The notes beneath the pieces are model-generated. The model had not been told where the DNA came from, did no database searches, and worked only from the letters and a program-made list of their open reading frames with translations. Below, one piece after another: positions 5,921-8,379 of a DNA stretch of 8,379 nt (the first letter of the stretch is position 1; every line of letters begins with the position of its first letter). Source of the stretch: an uncultured Clostridia bacterium. Lineage in GTDB: Bacteria; Bacillota; Clostridia; Oscillospirales; Ruminococcaceae. The translations under genes and the position numbers were made by a program. The DNA is taken from NCBI GenBank assembly GCA_945867255.1, contig CAMBHV010000045.1, positions 1-8,379 of the forward strand, in the 5' to 3' direction.

Positions 5921-6931
5921 ATGCCTTTGCATATTGTGCGCAATGATATCACAACAATGAAAGTGGATGCTATTGTCAATGCAGCCAATGAAAGCCTGCT
6001 GGGCGGTGGAGGGGTGGATGGTGCTATCCATCGTGTGGCCGGACCGGGGCTGCTGAAAGAGTGCAAAGCGCTGGGTGGCTGTAAAACGGGGCAGGCAAAA
6101 ATCACGAAAGGCTATTGCCTTCCTGCACGTTATGTGATTCATGCAGTGGGCCCTGTTTGGCGAGGAGGTAGCTATGGCGAACGGGATCTGCTGGTTTCTG
6201 CTTACCAAGCAGCGATGGCACTGGCTTTGGAAAACGGGTGCGAAACGCTGGCGTTTCCACTAATTTCTGCAGGTGCGTATGGGTATCCTTTGGAGCAGGC
6301 CCTGAAGGTAGCGGTGGATACCATATGGGATGCCCTGCTGGGCTGCGACATGACGGTTTATTTGGTTATCTTCGAGCCGGCTGTGTGCACGATTGGATAT
6401 AAGCTCTTTCCAGACATTTCAGCCTATATCGATGATCATTATGTGGAAGAGCATATCGACATGGAAGTGGAACGGCACCGCGGGGCCATGGCTTTGGCGG
6501 CAGCTTCCATGCAGCCCATAAAACAGGGCCCGGCAGGGGCATTACCCTGCGAAGCGGATCTTCAAAGTTTGGAAGATGCGTTAGATCAGATGGGCGAAAG
6601 CTTTTCCCAGATGTTGCTGCGGAAGATAGATGAACGCGGCATAACAGATGCTCAATGCTACAAGAAGGCAAATATTGACCGAAAACTTTTTTCAAAAATA
6701 CGCTCAGATGTACACTACAGGCCTTCTAAATCAACCGCCATGGCTTTTGCCATTGCGTTGGAATTGCCTCTGGCAGAAGCCAGAGAACTATTGGGAAAAG
6801 CGGGTTTTGCTTTTTCCGGGGCCAGTAAGTTTGATATCATTGTGGAATATTTTATTGCTCATCAAAACTACAACATTTTTGAGATCAATGAGGCTCTGTT
6901 CACATTTGGCCAGGGCCTATTGGGAGGTTAA
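5921..6931 (+). CDS. Macro-domain ADP-ribose hydrolase-like protein fused to an XRE-like helix-turn-helix domain
   Basis: This protein has 336 residues. Residues 1-165 form a MacroD-type macro domain. IVNAAN is at 18-23, LLGGGGVDGAIHRVAG at 27-42 (the GGGVDGAIH loop that carries the catalytic Asp33 in MacroD enzymes), and PLISAGAYGYP at 113-123 is the phosphate loop. Such proteins remove ADP-ribose from Asp/Glu side chains or deacetylate O-acetyl-ADP-ribose. After an Ala/Glu-rich linker, residues about 215-336 form a helical domain. RKIDERGITDAQCYKKANIDRKLFSKIRS and the following SKSTAMAFAIALELPLAEARELLGKAGF match the five-helix XRE/Cro fold. Binding of nucleic acid is inferred. The start is the ATG at 5921 with AGGGAGG at 5907-5913. 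The C-terminal Gly-Gly codons double as the ribosome binding site of the next gene. No partner ADP-ribosyltransferase is visible in the window. Confidence 0.92.
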   Translation: MPLHIVRNDITTMKVDAIVNAANESLLGGGGVDGAIHRVAGPGLLKECKALGGCKTGQAKITKGYCLPARYVIHAVGPVWRGGSYGERDLLVSAYQAAMALALENGCETLAFPLISAGAYGYPLEQALKVAVDTIWDALLGCDMTVYLVIFEPAVCTIGYKLFPDISAYIDDHYVEEHIDMEVERHRGAMALAAASMQPIKQGPAGALPCEADLQSLEDALDQMGESFSQMLLRKIDERGITDAQCYKKANIDRKLFSKIRSDVHYRPSKSTAMAFAIALELPLAEARELLGKAGFAFSGASKFDIIVEYFIAHQNYNIFEINEALFTFGQGLLGG

Positions 6932-6935
6932 AGCT

Positions 6936-7286
6936 GTGCCCCGTATGGATATCACGCAGATGCCCTTTGAAAAACTGTATTCCCTGCTGGTAAACAAGGC
7001 TGTGAAAAAGGGGCGTACCCGTGAAGAAGTAGACCAGGTGACAACCTGGCTTACCGGGTACTCCCCTGATGACATTGCCCGGATAGAGCATTCCGGCATC
7101 AGCTATGGAGAATTTTTTCAAAACGCCCCAACGATGAATCCCGCTTACGTGTTGATTACAGGGAAAATATGTGGCGTTCGTGTGGAAGAGATACAAGATC
7201 CGATCATGCGGCATATTCGCTGCCTGGATAAATTGGTGGATGAATTGGCAAGAGGAAAATCCATGGACCAGATTTTGCGAAAATGA
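6936..7286 (+). CDS. DUF2200 family protein
   Basis: This is a 116-residue soluble protein of the DUF2200 family, for which I know no established function. The characteristic stretches are MPFEKLYSLLVNKAVKKGRTREEVDQVTTWLTGY near the N-terminus and NPAYVLITGKICGVRVEEIQDPIMR-I-CLDKLVDELA-GK near the C-terminus. The length fits a complete family member. The start is taken as GTG at 6936, 8 nt after GGGAGG (6922-6927). The ATG at 6945 would be 17 nt away, too far. That ribosome binding site lies inside the last codons of the macro-domain gene, 4 nt separate the genes, and translation is probably coupled. The protein is acidic and basic in turn, with no membrane segment or metal motif visible. Confidence 0.85.
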   Translation: MPRMDITQMPFEKLYSLLVNKAVKKGRTREEVDQVTTWLTGYSPDDIARIEHSGISYGEFFQNAPTMNPAYVLITGKICGVRVEEIQDPIMRHIRCLDKLVDELARGKSMDQILRK

Positions 7287-7319
7287 TTGTCGCATGCCGA
7301 GCGACCCATAACCAATAAA

Positions 7320-7368
7320 AGCCTCCTATACTGTGTTCGTAAGCAAAAAACACATAAAACAGGAGGCT
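7320..7368 (+). promoter_or_regulatory. Inverted repeat that can mask the vWA gene's ribosome binding site
   Basis: AGCCTCCT at 7320-7327 is the exact complement of AGGAGGCT at 7361-7368, which contains the Shine-Dalgarno AGGAGG (7361-7366). An inner pair, TGTGTT 7332-7337 with AACACA 7349-7354, stacks inside with an 11-nt loop. In RNA reading through from upstream genes, this structure would bury the ribosome binding site. A TATACT at 7327-7332 could be a -10 without a clear -35. If transcription starts there, the 5' arm would be absent and the site free. Confidence 0.5.
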
Positions 7369-7374
7369 ATGGCT

Positions 7375-8031
7375 ATGAAAAAGAATTTGACAGAACTGGT
7401 TTTCATTTTAGATCGCAGTGGATCGATGTATGGGCTGGAAAATGATACGATCGGTGGGTTTAATTCCCTGTTGGAAAAACAGAAAAAAGAGCCAGGAGAT
7501 GCGTTTGTCTCTACGATTCTCTTTGATGATCGAATCGAAGTACTGCACGAAAGAGTGAAAGTGTGCGAAGTGGAGCCCATTACCTGTAAAGACTACTATG
7601 TACGGGGAAACACCGCATTGCTGGATGCCGTTGGCAGATCCATTTCTCACATTGCAAATATACATAAGAATGCCCATGGAAAGGATACGCCGGAACACAC
7701 CTTGTTTGTCATAATCACAGATGGCATGGAGAATGCCAGCCAGTGCTATTCATTGCGGCAGGTCAGAGAGATGATTAGGTGTCAAAAAGAGAAATACGGG
7801 TGGGAATTTCTTTTTTTAGGCGCGAATATCAATGCGATAGAAGCTGCTGGAACTTTAGGGATATCCCCGGAATATGCGGCGAATTATCATTGCGATAGTG
7901 TGGGGACGCGCCTTAATTATGAAGTGATGAACCAGGCTGTGGCTTCTTTTCGAAGCACTGCTACGTTGGATGTGCATTGGAAGAATGCCATTGAGGAAGA
8001 TTTTCAAAAAAGAAAAAAGAACCGGGTTTGA
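7375..8031 (+). CDS. Cytoplasmic vWA domain protein with intact MIDAS
   Basis: This 218-residue protein is essentially one von Willebrand factor A domain. The metal-ion-dependent adhesion site is complete. DRSGS is at 13-17 after a hydrophobic strand (ELVFIL), Thr80 in RGNTALLDAVG, and ITDGMENAS at 114-122 (Asp116). There is no signal peptide or membrane segment, so it acts in the cytoplasm. Such vWA proteins commonly act as metal-dependent scaffolds with AAA+ ATPases or in stress (Ter-like) and defence modules. The partner here is unknown. The start is the ATG at 7375, 8 nt after AGGAGG at 7361-7366. The ATG at 7369 is only 2 nt away and too close. It follows the DUF2200 gene by 88 nt, a gap that holds a 5-bp hairpin (GTCGC 7289-7293 with GCGAC 7301-7305), no T-run terminator, and the masking repeat. 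The C-terminus is lysine/arginine rich. Confidence 0.9.
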   Translation: MKKNLTELVFILDRSGSMYGLENDTIGGFNSLLEKQKKEPGDAFVSTILFDDRIEVLHERVKVCEVEPITCKDYYVRGNTALLDAVGRSISHIANIHKNAHGKDTPEHTLFVIITDGMENASQCYSLRQVREMIRCQKEKYGWEFLFLGANINAIEAAGTLGISPEYAANYHCDSVGTRLNYEVMNQAVASFRSTATLDVHWKNAIEEDFQKRKKNRV

Positions 8032-8050
8032 TAGCCTGGCAACTTGTGCG

Positions 8051-8089
8051 GGCATCTTGCCATGCGGAGCATCCGGCGGGCAGGATGCT
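8051..8089 (+). promoter_or_regulatory. Hairpin in the gap before the DUF7000-like gene
   Basis: GCATCTTGCC at 8052-8061 pairs with GGCAGGATGC at 8079-8088 (10 bp with one wobble), and a small ATGC/GCAT hairpin lies in the loop. No T run follows, so it is not a classic terminator. GGCAG of its 3' arm can instead pair with CTGCC at 8095-8099, and CCTG 8097-8100 can pair with CAGG at 8107-8110 next to the ribosome binding site, so alternative folds exist. Confidence 0.35.
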
Positions 8090-8120
8090 GGCACTGCCTG
8101 GTTATACAGGAGGATTTGAA

Positions 8121-8379
8121 ATGACCTTTGACCATGCGCTTTTGGAAACATACCATACTCTTTTGCGAACCACGGACCTGCAGCGGGCCTATCAGGAGTT
8201 TATACGTTCATTCCGCTATTTGCGAAACAGGTTGGAACAACAAATGCCGGATTTTCGGTTTCAAAGCGGCATTTCTGAGAATGCCATGGAATACGCCTAT
8301 TTTTCCTTTACCAATTTGCAACTGAAGGAAAAGGGGTTGAAACTGGTGGTGGCATTTGTCCACAGCCATTTTCAACTGG
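8121..8379 (+). CDS. DUF7000-like protein, N-terminal part (3' end outside window)
   Basis: The first 86 codons are visible. The ATG at 8121 has AGGAGG at 8108-8113 with a 7-nt gap, 89 nt after the vWA stop. The protein reads MTFDHALLETYHTLLRTTDLQRAYQEFIRSFRYLRNRLEQQ..., then MEYAYFSFTNLQLKEKGLKLVVAFVHSHFQL. The pattern of an N-terminal helical pair (an AYQEF-IRSF-YLR type helix), a MEYAYFSF strand, then LKEKGLKLVVAFVH-HF resembles the DUF7000 family. In those proteins this is usually followed by an FE-WL motif, here beyond the window edge. Function is unknown. It is the fifth same-strand gene in the run, and the short gap without a T-run terminator suggests it can be co-transcribed with the vWA gene. 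Confidence 0.65.
   Translation, partial: MTFDHALLETYHTLLRTTDLQRAYQEFIRSFRYLRNRLEQQMPDFRFQSGISENAMEYAYFSFTNLQLKEKGLKLVVAFVHSHFQL

Noticed and set aside
7320..7368. The inverted repeat before vWA as a transcription terminator on the + strand
   Set aside because: No T run follows the 3' arm; the start codon comes directly after it.

Overview
The window looks like a chromosomal segment of a low-to-mid GC Gram-positive anaerobe, most likely a gut Clostridia member (Oscillospirales/Ruminococcaceae-like). The basis is strong GGAGG-type ribosome binding sites, TTGACx-17-TATAAT promoters, intrinsic terminators, a single-chain alpha2-type glycyl-tRNA synthetase, and a macro/vWA/DUF2200 gene set I associate with Clostridia. 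Genus assignment is inference.

Left part (1-3310), housekeeping. The window opens in the C-terminal end of clpB (+), closed by an intrinsic terminator. A gene-free stretch follows, then a Gfo/Idh/MocA oxidoreductase of the dihydrodiol/xylose dehydrogenase type (+, 839-1828). It converges on glycyl-tRNA synthetase (-, 1900-3309), and one bidirectional terminator separates the two.

Middle part (3310-4900). Two near-perfect promoters stand back to back, their -35 boxes only 9 bp apart and forming an inverted repeat. One reads left into glyS. The other reads right through a roughly 130-nt hairpin-rich leader into tRNA-Pro(UGG), which has an encoded CCA and a strong terminator. Next is an AraC-type regulator with a GyrI-like effector domain (-, 3893-4861).

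Right part (4900-8379), accessory operon. After a 0.5-kb gene-free stretch (inverted repeats, one candidate small ORF, a strong extended -10 promoter) comes a same-strand run: a small P-loop kinase-like protein, a MacroD-type macro domain fused to an XRE-like helix-turn-helix domain, a DUF2200 protein, a cytoplasmic vWA protein with intact MIDAS, and a DUF7000-like protein that runs off the window. The first three genes are tightly spaced. The vWA gene has its ribosome binding site inside a long inverted repeat that could mask it. I read this as a candidate ADP-ribose-related stress or signalling module of unknown function. None of the five products has an assigned substrate here, and no ADP-ribosyltransferase is visible in the window.
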